Positions 7,903-16,704 of a stretch of 64,000 bases of DNA are shown in pieces. Origin of the DNA: Candidatus Gastranaerophilales bacterium (GTDB lineage: Bacteria; Cyanobacteriota; Vampirovibrionia; Gastranaerophilales; Gastranaerophilaceae); the NCBI GenBank assembly GCA_944325625.1, contig CALVAP010000001.1, forward strand, positions 73,649-137,648, in the 5' to 3' direction. Position 1 is the first letter of the stretch; the number at the start of each line of letters is the position of its first letter. The notes beneath the pieces were generated by a model, which was not told where the DNA came from, did not search any database, and worked only from the letters and a program-made list of their open reading frames with translations. Made by a program: the position numbers and the translations under genes.

Positions 7903-8700
7903 ATGAATGAGAATAATAATTATGCCGTAAAAATAGAGAATGCTTCAGTATATCTACAAGGCAAAGAAATTTTGCACAACATTAATTGGAAGCTAGAAAG
8001 AGGCGCAAAATATTTTATACTGGGCTCAAACGGGTCTGGTAAAACAACGTTAGTACGTACAATGCTCGGGTATCTATGGCCAAAATACGGTGCAGGTGTC
8101 GAAATTTTGGGACAGAAATTTGGAAAGACGGATATAAACGAAGTAAGAAAGTCTATTGCATGGGTTAGTCCGTTTATGCAGAAAAAAATGGAAGCGGCTA
8201 CTACGGGTGTTGATATGATTTTGTCAGGTAAAGTTGGTTCTTTGGGGTTTTTTCGCTCTGCAACAGAGGAAGAGTTGTCTGAAGTCGAAGCTCTTTTGAA
8301 GAATATGAATGGGCTGCATTTGGCAAATAAATATATATCTGACATGTCATCAGGCGAGCAAATGAAGATACTTATTGCTAGAGCTTTGATTTGTAAACCC
8401 GAGCTTATGATTTTAGATGAACCGAGTGTGTATCTTGATTTAGCGGAAAGAGAATTTTTTCTGAAAATAGTTGATAATCTTGCACTCACGCATAGAGATT
8501 TGACAATGATTTTTATTTCTCAACGGATAGAAGATATCTTGCCCGCATTTGTAAGCGGAATGATTTTAAAATCAGGTAGGATTTTGCAAGAAGGGAAAAG
8601 AGAAGAAATCCTTACCCCAAATACTTTAAAAGAAGCTTTTGGGGTAGATGTTGAGTTGATAAAAACACAAAATGGTCGTTTGTGGAGTATTGTAAAATAA
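7903..8700 (+). CDS. ABC transporter ATP-binding protein (solitary)
   Basis: This 265-residue ABC ATPase has a Walker A (GSNGSGKTT), Q-loop region (WVSPFMQ), signature (MSSGEQMK, with M-S-S-G-E in place of LSGGQ), Walker B (LMILDEPS) and a switch-region His replaced by Gln (FISQRIED). Architecture and the ISQRIEDI segment resemble YlmA/ModF-like cytoplasmic ATPases. No permease gene is adjacent, so the partner is unknown. The upstream TTG at 7885 is in frame, but ATG 7903 has GGAAGTGA at good distance. The His-to-Gln change at the switch may reduce ATP turnover. Confidence 0.88.
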   Translation: MNENNNYAVKIENASVYLQGKEILHNINWKLERGAKYFILGSNGSGKTTLVRTMLGYLWPKYGAGVEILGQKFGKTDINEVRKSIAWVSPFMQKKMEAATTGVDMILSGKVGSLGFFRSATEEELSEVEALLKNMNGLHLANKYISDMSSGEQMKILIARALICKPELMILDEPSVYLDLAEREFFLKIVDNLALTHRDLTMIFISQRIEDILPAFVSGMILKSGRILQEGKREEILTPNTLKEAFGVDVELIKTQNGRLWSIVK

Positions 8701-8902
8701 CTCGTGTTTTCATAAGCAAAAATAATTTGATATTTTGTAAATGAATGTAAACCTCGAATGCCCTTTTGTTCCTTGTCTTTTTAATTTGTATTTTTGTGCG
8801 GGGCAATTTTTAAGTTAAGAAAAATTTAATATATTTATAGGACCTTTTGTGAGCGAATTTTGAATTTTATTTAATAGATCAAGGAAGGAGTTTGTAATAG
8901 TT

Positions 8903-9343
8903 ATGGTTATTTATCCAAATCCAAGTGTAATGGCGACCCAGGACAAGGGTAGTTTCGGAAATAAGATTAATTGTGCGGGTGAACATATCCTAAATACCGC
9001 AGTAGGAGGATTAAAAACCGCAGCAGTATTGGGCGGTGGAGGATTATTAACTTATGGGTTGGCAAAATCTAGTATTGTAAATCGTTTTATCGAGGAAACG
9101 TACTCAAAGTTAAAATCAACAAAGTTATATGACAAATTTTTGTCTAAAGGTGTAGATTTTATAAATAAAGGTATAAATAAATTTAAGGCTCTGCCAAAAG
9201 CCGGCAAAATTATTGCAGTAGCAGGTTCTGCTTTGACGGCAATGGTTGCCCAGCATATTATCAATAAACATACATTTAAAGCTGGTCAAATAGACCAAAA
9301 ATATACAGATAGAGCTAATATGGAAAGAGCCATAAAATGGTAA
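8903..9343 (+). CDS. Unknown small helical protein with Gly/Ala-rich hydrophobic segments
   Basis: This 146-residue protein is not recognised. It has two Gly/Ala-rich hydrophobic segments (about 33-55 and 98-115) separated by a Lys-rich amphipathic helix region that repeats K-x-x-x-K/Y-x-K-F patterns. It lacks a cleavable signal peptide. A strong ribosome site (AAGGAAGGAG, 8881-8890) lies 12 nt upstream, slightly far. A strong terminator follows, so it is a single-gene unit. Its open-ended N-terminal style resembles other short lineage-specific proteins in this window. Confidence 0.65.
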   Translation: MVIYPNPSVMATQDKGSFGNKINCAGEHILNTAVGGLKTAAVLGGGGLLTYGLAKSSIVNRFIEETYSKLKSTKLYDKFLSKGVDFINKGINKFKALPKAGKIIAVAGSALTAMVAQHIINKHTFKAGQIDQKYTDRANMERAIKW

Positions 9344-9360
9344 TTATAAATCTATAATAA

Positions 9361-9394
9361 AAGGGCAGAGTGCTATCGCTCTCTGCCCTTTTTG
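9361..9394 (+). terminator. Strong intrinsic terminator
   Basis: A 10-bp GC-rich stem (9361-9370 with 9381-9390) and a loop of about 10 nt are followed by TTTTTGTT. It ends the 8903-9343 unit. The A-rich upstream flank could make it weakly bidirectional. Confidence 0.88.
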
Positions 9395-9422
9395 TTATAT
9401 TCAAGAAATAGTAAACACAAAA

Positions 9423-9455
9423 AATAAATCCCGTATATTAACTACAGGATTTATT
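9423..9455 (-). terminator. Terminator of the 9490-10023 gene
   Basis: A long A/T-rich stem (9423-9435 with about 9443-9455, one bulge) is followed on the minus strand by a U-rich run (complement of the A-run ending at 9424). Confidence 0.6.
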
Positions 9456-9489
9456 TTATTATGAATAATCGATATGATAATACTTGTTC

Positions 9490-10023
9490 CTATTTTTTAT
9501 CTCTTATTAGGAGACCTTCACTGTCTTTTGGAACTACGACAGAAAAGCCCAATACGTTTTTTCGTACCTCAAATCCTTCGGGAACAGTTCTTGTACCGGT
9601 TGTTATATTAAAGAAGTTATTTGCGAGAACGTATTCACCATTTCCGTTTTTCACTATTTTGGCATTTTTTGGCAGACGACCTGTTTCGTTTATTGTATTG
9701 ATTTGTTCATCAGTGAGCAGTCCGAATCCAATTCGTAACCAAGAAATATCGTCATTGTTCTCAGCTGTTTCTGCGTTTCGAGAAACGAACGAGTCACCTT
9801 GATGAATTGTTGGAATATCTGGTAAATCTACCTTTTTAGAGTAAGAATCTGTGCCTGTTTCATTTACTAAAGCTGCATATGCTTTTGCTTCTTCTTTCGT
9901 GTCAAAAGTCCTAATAACCCCGCCGTCGCCTAAGTTCCCTGTCGGGTGGGCTGTTTTTACATTAACGGAGTAACTACCATTACTGTTTTCTCCTATGTAT
10001 TTTGCTTGTACTTCCATTGCCAT
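9490..10023 (-). CDS. Unknown soluble protein
   Basis: This 177-residue hydrophilic protein is not recognised. The N-terminal third looks like a small beta domain (alternating strands with GSYSVNVKT, then RTFDTKEEAKAYAA, which resembles the end of a strand-helix unit). The C-terminal part is also strand-rich, ending VVVPKDSEGLL. No signal peptide or membrane segment is present. GGGAG precedes the first ATG at 6-nt spacing. It is a single-gene unit with its own terminator. Function unknown. Confidence 0.65.
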   Translation of the reverse strand: MAMEVQAKYIGENSNGSYSVNVKTAHPTGNLGDGGVIRTFDTKEEAKAYAALVNETGTDSYSKKVDLPDIPTIHQGDSFVSRNAETAENNDDISWLRIGFGLLTDEQINTINETGRLPKNAKIVKNGNGEYVLANNFFNITTGTRTVPEGFEVRKNVLGFSVVVPKDSEGLLIRDKK

Positions 10024-10145
10024 TTTTTGCTCCCATAACTTTATACTAAACCATACTTGTATAAAACCAGAAGGAAAAAAAGATTGCTTCCATTTTGCTT
10101 TTTATTACAAGAGATTTACAAAAAACTAAAAATATAACCAAAAAT

Positions 10146-11024
10146 CTAATTATTTGCATTCACATATGGTTCACAATGGATAATCACCATTGTATTCAAG
10201 AAAATGTCTTTTATTTTATCCTCAATAACGTCACAAATATTATGGCAATCTTTTATTGTCATTGACTCTTCACAAAGAATTGTTATTTCGATGCTTCTGT
10301 TTGGACCGCTTTTTCGGCTTTTAAGGTTTTTATATCCATATATGTTTTCACACTCATTTAAAATATTTTCTATTTTTTTTATATCCTCCTCCGGTAATGA
10401 ACCATCAACAAGATTATTTAAGGATTCTTTAGTAATCGAAATTCCTGTTTTCAAAATAATTATTGCAACAATGATTGCTATTATAGGGTCTAATAAACTT
10501 ATTCCCGTTATCTTAATCAAGATTAAGCCGACAAAAACCCCCATGGCGGAATAAATATCGGTTCGTAAATGTTCAGCATCAGCTTTTAGCGCCATAGACT
10601 CTGTTTTTTTTGCAACAAAGAATAAATATTTGCTTACAAAGAAATTTGCAATAACAGAAGCACCCATAACCAAAATACCCAGTGTTGAATCGAATTCGGC
10701 ATAGCCTCTAAATAATATTTTCTTACAGGCCTCATAGGTTATATATAAGGCGGCCAGAACAATCAAAATTCCTTCTACAAAACCGGCAACATCTTCGTAT
10801 CTGCCATGCCCAAAAGGGTGTTCTTTGTCGGCTGGGACACAGGAGCGCATAATCGCAAAATAGGTTATACAAGATGCCAAAAGGTCGCTCATTGAATGTA
10901 TAGCTTCGGATATGACGCTAATGCTTCCGGAAACAATTCCTGCAAATAATTTTAGTATGATAATGCAACCATTAGATAAGATTGACAATCCTGATGCAAA
11001 CTTTTTCTCAAACTCTACTTTCAT
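10146..11024 (-). CDS. Cation diffusion facilitator (CDF) metal exporter
   Basis: This 292-residue CDF-family protein is predicted to have six membrane helices and a C-terminal cytoplasmic metal-binding domain. The A-site residues are H43-x-x-x-D47 in helix 2 (H-S-M-S-D) and an H-x-x-x-D pair in helix 5 (H-L-R-T-D), the set usual for Zn2+/Mn2+/Fe2+-H+ antiporters. A conserved HPFGHGRYED lies after helix 2. The C-terminal domain has IVIHCEPY near the end, with His positions typical of the dimer interface. It exports divalent metal from the cytoplasm; exact specificity is unknown. Confidence 0.92.
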   Translation of the reverse strand: MKVEFEKKFASGLSILSNGCIIILKLFAGIVSGSISVISEAIHSMSDLLASCITYFAIMRSCVPADKEHPFGHGRYEDVAGFVEGILIVLAALYITYEACKKILFRGYAEFDSTLGILVMGASVIANFFVSKYLFFVAKKTESMALKADAEHLRTDIYSAMGVFVGLILIKITGISLLDPIIAIIVAIIILKTGISITKESLNNLVDGSLPEEDIKKIENILNECENIYGYKNLKSRKSGPNRSIEITILCEESMTIKDCHNICDVIEDKIKDIFLNTMVIIHCEPYVNANN

Positions 11025-11147
11025 AAATGCTGATTTACCCTTAAATAATTACCAGTCAAGCTGATATCTTAGCCCTATAAAACAATGACAATAATACCAT
11101 AAGAAGGGGGTAATTTGAAATGGACAGATTAGTTGATATCAAAAATA

Positions 11148-11172
11148 AAAAATTCGCACGAAGCGAATTTTT
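11148..11172 (-). terminator. Terminator of tRNA-Gln
   Basis: A perfect 10-bp stem (11148-11157 with 11163-11172) and a 5-nt loop are followed on the minus strand by a T-rich run. It lies 5 nt beyond the tRNA 3' end. Confidence 0.88.
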
Positions 11173-11176
11173 AAAT

Positions 11177-11248
11177 CTGGGGCGAAAGGATTCGAACCTC
11201 TGAATGGCTGGACCAAAACCAGCTGCCTTACCACTTGGCGACGCCCCA
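11177..11248 (-). tRNA. tRNA-Gln (anticodon TTG)
   Basis: A 72-nt cloverleaf can be drawn on the minus strand: 7-bp acceptor (TGGGGCG with CGCCCCA), discriminator G, D-arm GCC/GGC, anticodon stem GCTGG/CCAGC around loop TTTTGGT (anticodon TTG, reading CAA), a 5-nt variable loop and TTCGAAT T-loop. The CCA end is not encoded. It has its own promoter and terminator. Confidence 0.96.
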
Positions 11249-11270
11249 ATGCGTCTTTGATTGTACTTAT

Positions 11271-11299
11271 ATATTATTGTGCGCAAAAACGATTGTCAA
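11271..11299 (-). promoter_or_regulatory. Sigma70-type promoter of tRNA-Gln
   Basis: On the minus strand a perfect -35 TTGACA (complement of 11294-11299) is separated by 17 nt from TAATAT (complement of 11271-11276). The start would fall about 15-20 nt before the tRNA. Confidence 0.75.
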
Positions 11300-11312
11300 G
11301 TTTTTATTATTT

Positions 11313-12410
11313 TTATTCATCTTCGCTTATGATTGTGCTTAATTGAGGCATTGATTTTACATCTTTTGCTCCCAATTCTTCCATTCTTTCTATATTTCTT
11401 ATTATATTATTTTTGCCGCTGAGTTTTGTCAGTGCAGCTTTCAGATTTGTATCAATCCTTTGTAGGTCTTTGCAGAGTTCTGCAAACTTATTAATCATTT
11501 TTCCTGCAAGGGTCGCAATTTCTTGTGCATTTTTGTTTTGTCTGTTTACGGTATGGAATGAATTGATAATTTTAAGTGTCGCCAGAAGGGTGGAAGGTGA
11601 TACTGGCATGATTTTGTTTTTCCACGCCAAATCCCATAGCTGAGCGTCATCCGAAAATAGAAGATTATAACAACTTTCAATAGGGATAAACATAAGAACA
11701 TATTCGGGTGAAGAAAATTCACTCGCGTTAAAATATTCCTTTTTTGATAATCCTGAAATATGAGTCTTTACAGAGTCTTTAAATGCTTTGAGGCTTGCTT
11801 CTTTGTCAATTTCATCAATTGCATTTATGTAAGAATCATATGGCGCAAGAGATGTTTTTGCATCAACATATATGCATCTGTTTTCAGGTAGTAGTACAAC
11901 AACATCAGGTTTTTTTGTGTCAAAGCTTTTTTGGGTTAAGTATTCCTCATCTTTTCTAAGTCCTGAAATTTCGAGAATTCTTTCCAAAACTAACTCTCCC
12001 CATCTGCCTTGGGTTTTTGAGTCGCCTTTTAGTGCGGCAGCGAGCTTATTTGTGTCTTGTGAAAGTTTGTTGCCTGTTTCAAGAACATATTTTATGTTTG
12101 TATCCAATTTGGAGAACTGTTCGGTTTCCTTGTAAATATTTTCTTCAACTTTTTTTTCAAATTTTGCAATCTGTTCTCTGAAAGGAGTTAACAGTTCTGT
12201 TAATTTTTCTTTATTTTGTGTTGAAAATTCTTGTGAATTCTCCCTAAGTGCTTTGTTTGCGATATTTTCAAAATAAAGCTGCATTTCCTTTTGAATTTTT
12301 TCAAGATTTTGTTCGGTTTGAACGTGGACTTTTTTTTCTGTGGCTTTCAGTCCCCAAAATGCTGCAGCTGCACCGACAAATAATCCTAATATAAAAGTAA
12401 TAAATTCCAT
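11313..12410 (-). CDS. rmuC: RmuC family protein
   Basis: This 365-residue protein has an N-terminal membrane anchor (about residues 3-20), a coiled-coil (about 25-125) and the RmuC nuclease-like domain (about 135-330). Motifs include TQGRWGELVLERILE, PDVVVLLPENR and YVDAKTSL (the D-x-K of a PD-(D/E)xK-like fold), and FIPIESCY. In E. coli RmuC limits inversion at short inverted repeats; the biochemical activity is not firmly established. The ATG follows AAGGA. It starts 13 nt after the stop of the ROK kinase, so the two are probably one transcript. Confidence 0.92.
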   Translation of the reverse strand: MEFITFILGLFVGAAAAFWGLKATEKKVHVQTEQNLEKIQKEMQLYFENIANKALRENSQEFSTQNKEKLTELLTPFREQIAKFEKKVEENIYKETEQFSKLDTNIKYVLETGNKLSQDTNKLAAALKGDSKTQGRWGELVLERILEISGLRKDEEYLTQKSFDTKKPDVVVLLPENRCIYVDAKTSLAPYDSYINAIDEIDKEASLKAFKDSVKTHISGLSKKEYFNASEFSSPEYVLMFIPIESCYNLLFSDDAQLWDLAWKNKIMPVSPSTLLATLKIINSFHTVNRQNKNAQEIATLAGKMINKFAELCKDLQRIDTNLKAALTKLSGKNNIIRNIERMEELGAKDVKSMPQLSTIISEDE

Positions 12411-12423
12411 AAAAAAATCCTTT

Positions 12424-13374
12424 TTATTTTTCTGATAAGAAAGCAGCTCCGATTACACCGGAAAAGTCACCGAGTTGAGCTTTTTTAAACTGAATTTTTG
12501 ATGCGGGGATAGGTAAGGCTTTAACATGAGCTTTTAGAATGGTTTTGTTATAAAAGTAATCAATCGCATCAATCAAGCCCCCGCCGAGAATAATTAACTC
12601 AGGGTTAATAAAATTTATTACACTTGCAAGTCCTGCAGAAAGGTATTCGCTGGCCTCATCAAGCGCTTGGGTTACCAATTCATCACCTTGTTCAAGTGAT
12701 TTTTTAATCATGCTGGATGAAATTGGTTTTCCATCTTCAAGATAGTCGAGAATTACGGAGTTTCTTCCTTTTTTGAGTGCGCCAGTGATACGTTTTTCTA
12801 TAGCCAGTCTTGAGGCATATGCCTCCAAACAACCCATAGCACCGCATCCGCATTGTCTTCCGCCGTAATCTACAACAATATGACCAATCTCTCCTGCTGT
12901 TCCGGTTGAACCGGTATAAAGCTTTCCGTTTAAGACAATTCCTGAGCCTACTCCTGTTCCGACAAATACGCATACAAGGTTTTTACAACCTTTTCCTGCT
13001 CCAAATTTTATTTCTCCTAATGTAGCTATCTCAACATCATTTCCAACAAAGGTCGGGATAGAAAATTCTTTTTCCAAAATTTTTTTAAGTTCCAGATTAA
13101 AGCAATCAAGATTAGGTGCGGAGAGTAAAATTCCGTTTTCTCTGTCAACTTGACCTGCGGCACCAATACCGATTGATTCAATTTGCGTTTTGGGAACATA
13201 GCTTGCATCCATAACTTCTTGAATTGATTCAATAATTTTTTCTATAATCCTGGTTGGACCTTTATCTTTTTTGGTCTTTTTTTTAGCCGAAGAAACAACT
13301 TCTCCGGTTTCTTTGTTTATAAGGGCGGATAGAACTTTTGTCCCCCCCAAGTCTATTCCTATTGCATAGCCCAT
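12424..13374 (-). CDS. glk: ROK family glucokinase
   Basis: This 316-residue ROK sugar kinase has the N-terminal ATP-binding motif GIDLGGTK, the sugar-binding GNDVEIATLGE, FVGTGVGSGIV and EIGHIVVD segments, and the ROK zinc motif C-G-C-G-x-x-G-C-L-E. The length is normal. It phosphorylates glucose (or a related hexose) with ATP in the cytoplasm. The closest fit is glucokinase, but N-acyl-hexosamine kinases share the same motifs. With the GH57, GH13 and phosphohexomutase genes of this window it fits alpha-glucan use. AAGGA precedes the start. Confidence 0.9.
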   Translation of the reverse strand: MGYAIGIDLGGTKVLSALINKETGEVVSSAKKKTKKDKGPTRIIEKIIESIQEVMDASYVPKTQIESIGIGAAGQVDRENGILLSAPNLDCFNLELKKILEKEFSIPTFVGNDVEIATLGEIKFGAGKGCKNLVCVFVGTGVGSGIVLNGKLYTGSTGTAGEIGHIVVDYGGRQCGCGAMGCLEAYASRLAIEKRITGALKKGRNSVILDYLEDGKPISSSMIKKSLEQGDELVTQALDEASEYLSAGLASVINFINPELIILGGGLIDAIDYFYNKTILKAHVKALPIPASKIQFKKAQLGDFSGVIGAAFLSEK

Positions 13375-13508
13375 AAATTATTCCTTAAATTTCTATAATA
13401 AAATATTAACCTAAAATTCTAAAAAAATTAATCAATTGGCTAATTTGCTTAAAAATAATTTATATATATGCTAAAATGGACGAGTGAATTTATATGTGAG
13501 GAAAAGTC

Positions 13509-14033
13509 ATGAAAAAAAGTCTGATATATATTTTGGCGGTAATATTGATAGGGGCTGGGATTTATAGCGCCTTTGATGCGGAAAATTCATACGCGCAACA
13601 AGCGGCAAACAAAACTCAAACCCAAAAAACTATTCAAAATACAGCTAAAACACAACAACTTCCCTCTTATATAGAGGTAAAACCGCTTGATATTGTGGCT
13701 AATCCTCAATTTTATCTGAATAAAAATATCAAAATGAATGCGACTTTTGATAAATTCTCGACGTTGGGTTTGGACTATAAGCCTGCGCTACGTAAGTCGG
13801 AGGATTATATAGGAATATTAATTCGCAGAGATGACGTTACTGACCATGTCATGCCGTTAGCGGAGATGAAGCTTTTCATTAAACGTTCTGAAGCAGAAAA
13901 ATTTATAGATTTGGAAACGGGTGATAAAATTTCAATAGAAGGCAAAGTCTTTTCGACAGCTATGGGTGACCCTTGGATAGAAATAACAAAATTAACGATA
14001 ATCTCCTCCAAAAAGCCTATAAAAGTGAGCTAG
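13509..14033 (+). CDS. Exported protein, OB-fold-like, unknown
   Basis: This 174-residue protein has a signal peptide (core about 5-20, likely cut after S-Y-A at residue 29) and a Gln/Thr/Lys linker. A compact domain follows (about 55-168): DIVANPQFYLNKNIKMNATF, EMKLFIKR, and TGDKISIEGKVFSTAMGDPWIEI. The pattern 'nAt F... GDkisieGkV' resembles OB-fold nucleic-acid or ligand-binding domains. It is probably periplasmic. An extended -10 (TGCTAAAAT near 13469-13477) lies upstream. The function is not known. Confidence 0.7.
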   Translation: MKKSLIYILAVILIGAGIYSAFDAENSYAQQAANKTQTQKTIQNTAKTQQLPSYIEVKPLDIVANPQFYLNKNIKMNATFDKFSTLGLDYKPALRKSEDYIGILIRRDDVTDHVMPLAEMKLFIKRSEAEKFIDLETGDKISIEGKVFSTAMGDPWIEITKLTIISSKKPIKVS

Positions 14034-14037
14034 GTAT

Positions 14038-14065
14038 TTGAAAAAAATATTTATGACCCTATAAT
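14038..14065 (+). promoter_or_regulatory. Sigma70-type promoter before the GH57 gene
   Basis: TTGAAA (14038-14043), a 16-nt spacer and a perfect TATAAT (14060-14065). The start would be near 14072; a TAGGGAG ribosome site at 14082-14088 precedes ATG 14100. Confidence 0.7.
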
Positions 14066-14099
14066 GATATTATAATAGAATTAGGGAGTCATCCGAATT

Positions 14100-16604
14100 A
14101 TGGCAAGAAAAGACGTATATTTAACCGTTCACGGGCATTTTTATCAACCGCCGCGTGAAAATCCTTGGTTGGAATCTATAGAACGTCAAGATAGTGCCGC
14201 GCCTTTCCATGATTGGAATGAACGTATTAATATGGAATGTTATGACCCTAATTCTGTTTCAAAGATTGTAGATGACAGAAACCAAGTCATAGATTTGGTT
14301 AACAACTATGCTTATATGAGTTTTAATTTCGGACCTACATTAATGTCTTGGCTCGAATCGCATGCACCTTTAACATATGAAAGGATTATAAAAGCTGATG
14401 CAAGAAGTATAGGTGAGCATGGCGGGCATGGTAATGCAATGGCCCAGGTATATAATCATATGATTATGCCGCTTGCAAATATTTCAGATAAATACACTCA
14501 GGTTATATGGGGTATTAAGGATTTTGAATTTAGATTTGGGCGAAAACCCGAAGGCATATGGCTTGCGGAAACGGCAGTGGATGATGAAACCCTCCTTGTA
14601 TTAGCGAATGAAGGAATTAAGTTTACCGTACTTTCGCCATTTCAAGCGGATAAATTTAGGGACTTGGGTTCTAAAGATTGGACAGACGTTAGCTGGGGTA
14701 ATATTGATCCGTCAAGGCCTTATAGATATTTTATAAAATCAAATCCCGAAAAGTATGTTGATTTGTTCTTTTATGATGGAGCAATTTCGCGTTCTGTAGC
14801 ATTTGATGAGTTGTTGCGCGACGGAAACAAATTTGCAAGACGGTTACAAGACGGTATTTCAAATGACAGACCCTTTACCCAGCTTGTGAATATAGCAACA
14901 GATGGAGAAAGTTATGGCCATCATACAAAATTTGGTGATATGGCGCTAGCATATTTGCTGAGAGTAAAAGCGTTGCAAGACGGCTTTATAGTTACCAACT
15001 ACGCAGAATTCCTTGATAAGTTTCCGCCGAAGTGTGAAGTTGAAATAAAACAAGCCTCATCTTGGAGTTGTTTCCATGGGGTAGGGCGTTGGAAGGAAGA
15101 CTGCGGTTGTTCAACAGGCGGGCATGCTGGGTGGAACCAAAAATGGAGAAAACCTCTTCGTGAAGCTTTAGATTATTTGCGTGATGAGCTTGTTGTTCTT
15201 TGTGAAACAGAGGGTGAGAAGTATTTTGTTGATTTTTGGAAAGCTCGTAACAACTACATAGACGTAATTTTGGATAGAAATGAATTTAGTATAAATAAAT
15301 TCTTTGCACAGAACTTAAAACCAAATTTGAACGAAGAAGATAAAGTTAATGCAATGAAGTTAATGGAAATGCAAAGACAAGCGATGCTAATGTATACGAG
15401 TTGTGGCTGGTTTTTTGCGGATATTTCAGGAATAGAAACCGTTCAGATAATGAAGTATGCAGCCAGAGCGATGCAGCTTGCGGGAGAGTTTACTGCAAAA
15501 GACTATGAAACGGAATTCTTAAATATACTCTCAGAGGCACAAAGTAATATTCAAGGAATGGGCAACGGAAGGGATATTTATAATAAGTATGTTAGACCTT
15601 CAGTTGTTACAGTAAAACAAATGGGTTGTTTGTGGGCGGTTAGTTCGCTTTATGAGGATTTTGAGAGGGAAAGTTCTCTTTATTGTTATGACTTTAAGAA
15701 AATAGCATACAAAAGGATGGAAAAAGGGCAGACCTCTATGATTATAGGACGGGTTGAGGTCAAGTCAAAAATTACATTGGAAAAACATGATTTAACTTTT
15801 GCTCTTTTACAATATACCGGCGGTGATTTTCACTGTGCAATTAAAGAGTTTTATAGCGCAAGCGAATATAACAAGATGCAAAAAGAACTTTCCGATGCAT
15901 ATCTTAACTGGCCGCTTACTGAAAGTATACGTAAAATTGATGAATACTTTGGAAGAAAATACTTTACACTTAGGGATATATTCCTTGATGAGCGTCGTTC
16001 AATACTTAAGCAGATTTTGCAAGATGAGTTGGCGAAGTTTAAGAACATATATAGAGATTTGTATGCAGAAGGTCGTGGTTCAATGCTTCATTTAAAGAAC
16101 TTAAATCTCAGTGTGCCGCTTGAGTTCAAGATAGCTGCTCAGTATACGCTGAGTCAGGATTTCAATAATCTTGTTCTTGAATGTGAAGATGAAATTAACG
16201 AATCTTCAATTCAAAATGCAATAGAAATAAAGAATGAGGCAAAATCACTTGATATTGAATTGAACAAAGATGAAGCAAATAAGGTCTTTACAAGGAAGAT
16301 TATAAAAGAAATTTTTGCACTCTCGAGAAACATTGAACCGCACAGAGCAGAAGCTGTGTTGGAGTTGTTTGACTACGTTGAAAAGTTAGACCTTAATGTT
16401 AGTATTGCAGAAGCGCAGAACATATATTTTGCCAAAATATATCATGAGTTGGGAGTTATACTCGAGGCACAAAAGAATCAGCAAGACTTACGAGAAAACA
16501 GACATTTTGTAATTTTGCTGTTGCAAATTGGTCAAAAACTTAACGTAAATACTTCTTTTTACAGAGATATATTGGATAAACTGTCTTTACCCTTCTCGAA
16601 ATAA
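14100..16604 (+). CDS. Glycoside hydrolase family 57 protein with DUF3536
   Basis: This 834-residue cytoplasmic protein begins with the GH57 motif VHGHFYQPPRENPW. It has GEHGGHGN, then G-I-W-L-A-E157-T-A-V, which matches the GH57 catalytic-glutamate region, and ATDGESYGHH for the catalytic Asp region. The C-terminal half corresponds to DUF3536, always found with such N-termini. GH57 enzymes cleave or transfer alpha-1,4-glucans (amylase, 4-alpha-glucanotransferase, branching enzyme). Which of these applies cannot be told. The conserved WSCFHGVGRWKEDCGC segment (about 320-335) is typical of this subfamily. Confidence 0.88.
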   Translation: MARKDVYLTVHGHFYQPPRENPWLESIERQDSAAPFHDWNERINMECYDPNSVSKIVDDRNQVIDLVNNYAYMSFNFGPTLMSWLESHAPLTYERIIKADARSIGEHGGHGNAMAQVYNHMIMPLANISDKYTQVIWGIKDFEFRFGRKPEGIWLAETAVDDETLLVLANEGIKFTVLSPFQADKFRDLGSKDWTDVSWGNIDPSRPYRYFIKSNPEKYVDLFFYDGAISRSVAFDELLRDGNKFARRLQDGISNDRPFTQLVNIATDGESYGHHTKFGDMALAYLLRVKALQDGFIVTNYAEFLDKFPPKCEVEIKQASSWSCFHGVGRWKEDCGCSTGGHAGWNQKWRKPLREALDYLRDELVVLCETEGEKYFVDFWKARNNYIDVILDRNEFSINKFFAQNLKPNLNEEDKVNAMKLMEMQRQAMLMYTSCGWFFADISGIETVQIMKYAARAMQLAGEFTAKDYETEFLNILSEAQSNIQGMGNGRDIYNKYVRPSVVTVKQMGCLWAVSSLYEDFERESSLYCYDFKKIAYKRMEKGQTSMIIGRVEVKSKITLEKHDLTFALLQYTGGDFHCAIKEFYSASEYNKMQKELSDAYLNWPLTESIRKIDEYFGRKYFTLRDIFLDERRSILKQILQDELAKFKNIYRDLYAEGRGSMLHLKNLNLSVPLEFKIAAQYTLSQDFNNLVLECEDEINESSIQNAIEIKNEAKSLDIELNKDEANKVFTRKIIKEIFALSRNIEPHRAEAVLELFDYVEKLDLNVSIAEAQNIYFAKIYHELGVILEAQKNQQDLRENRHFVILLLQIGQKLNVNTSFYRDILDKLSLPFSK

Positions 16605-16704
16605 AATATAATTAAAGGAATGGGTTAAATTTTACAAATGTAATAATCATCCATAAGTATTATGATAATCTTTAATAATTTGATAAAATTTAAGAAAAGG
16701 CGGG

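Noticed and set aside
7903-8700. MlaF ATPase partner for the MCE protein
   Set aside because: The signature and switch sequences look more like solitary YlmA/ModF-type ATPases, and it is on the other strand with no MlaE gene.
9461-9802. 113-codon open frame on the plus strand
   Set aside because: It lies opposite the 9490-10023 gene, which has a better ribosome site and a terminator; the plus frame is low-complexity Ser/Phe.
11056-11286. Minus-strand open frame covering the tRNA
   Set aside because: It runs through tRNA-Gln and its promoter and terminator.
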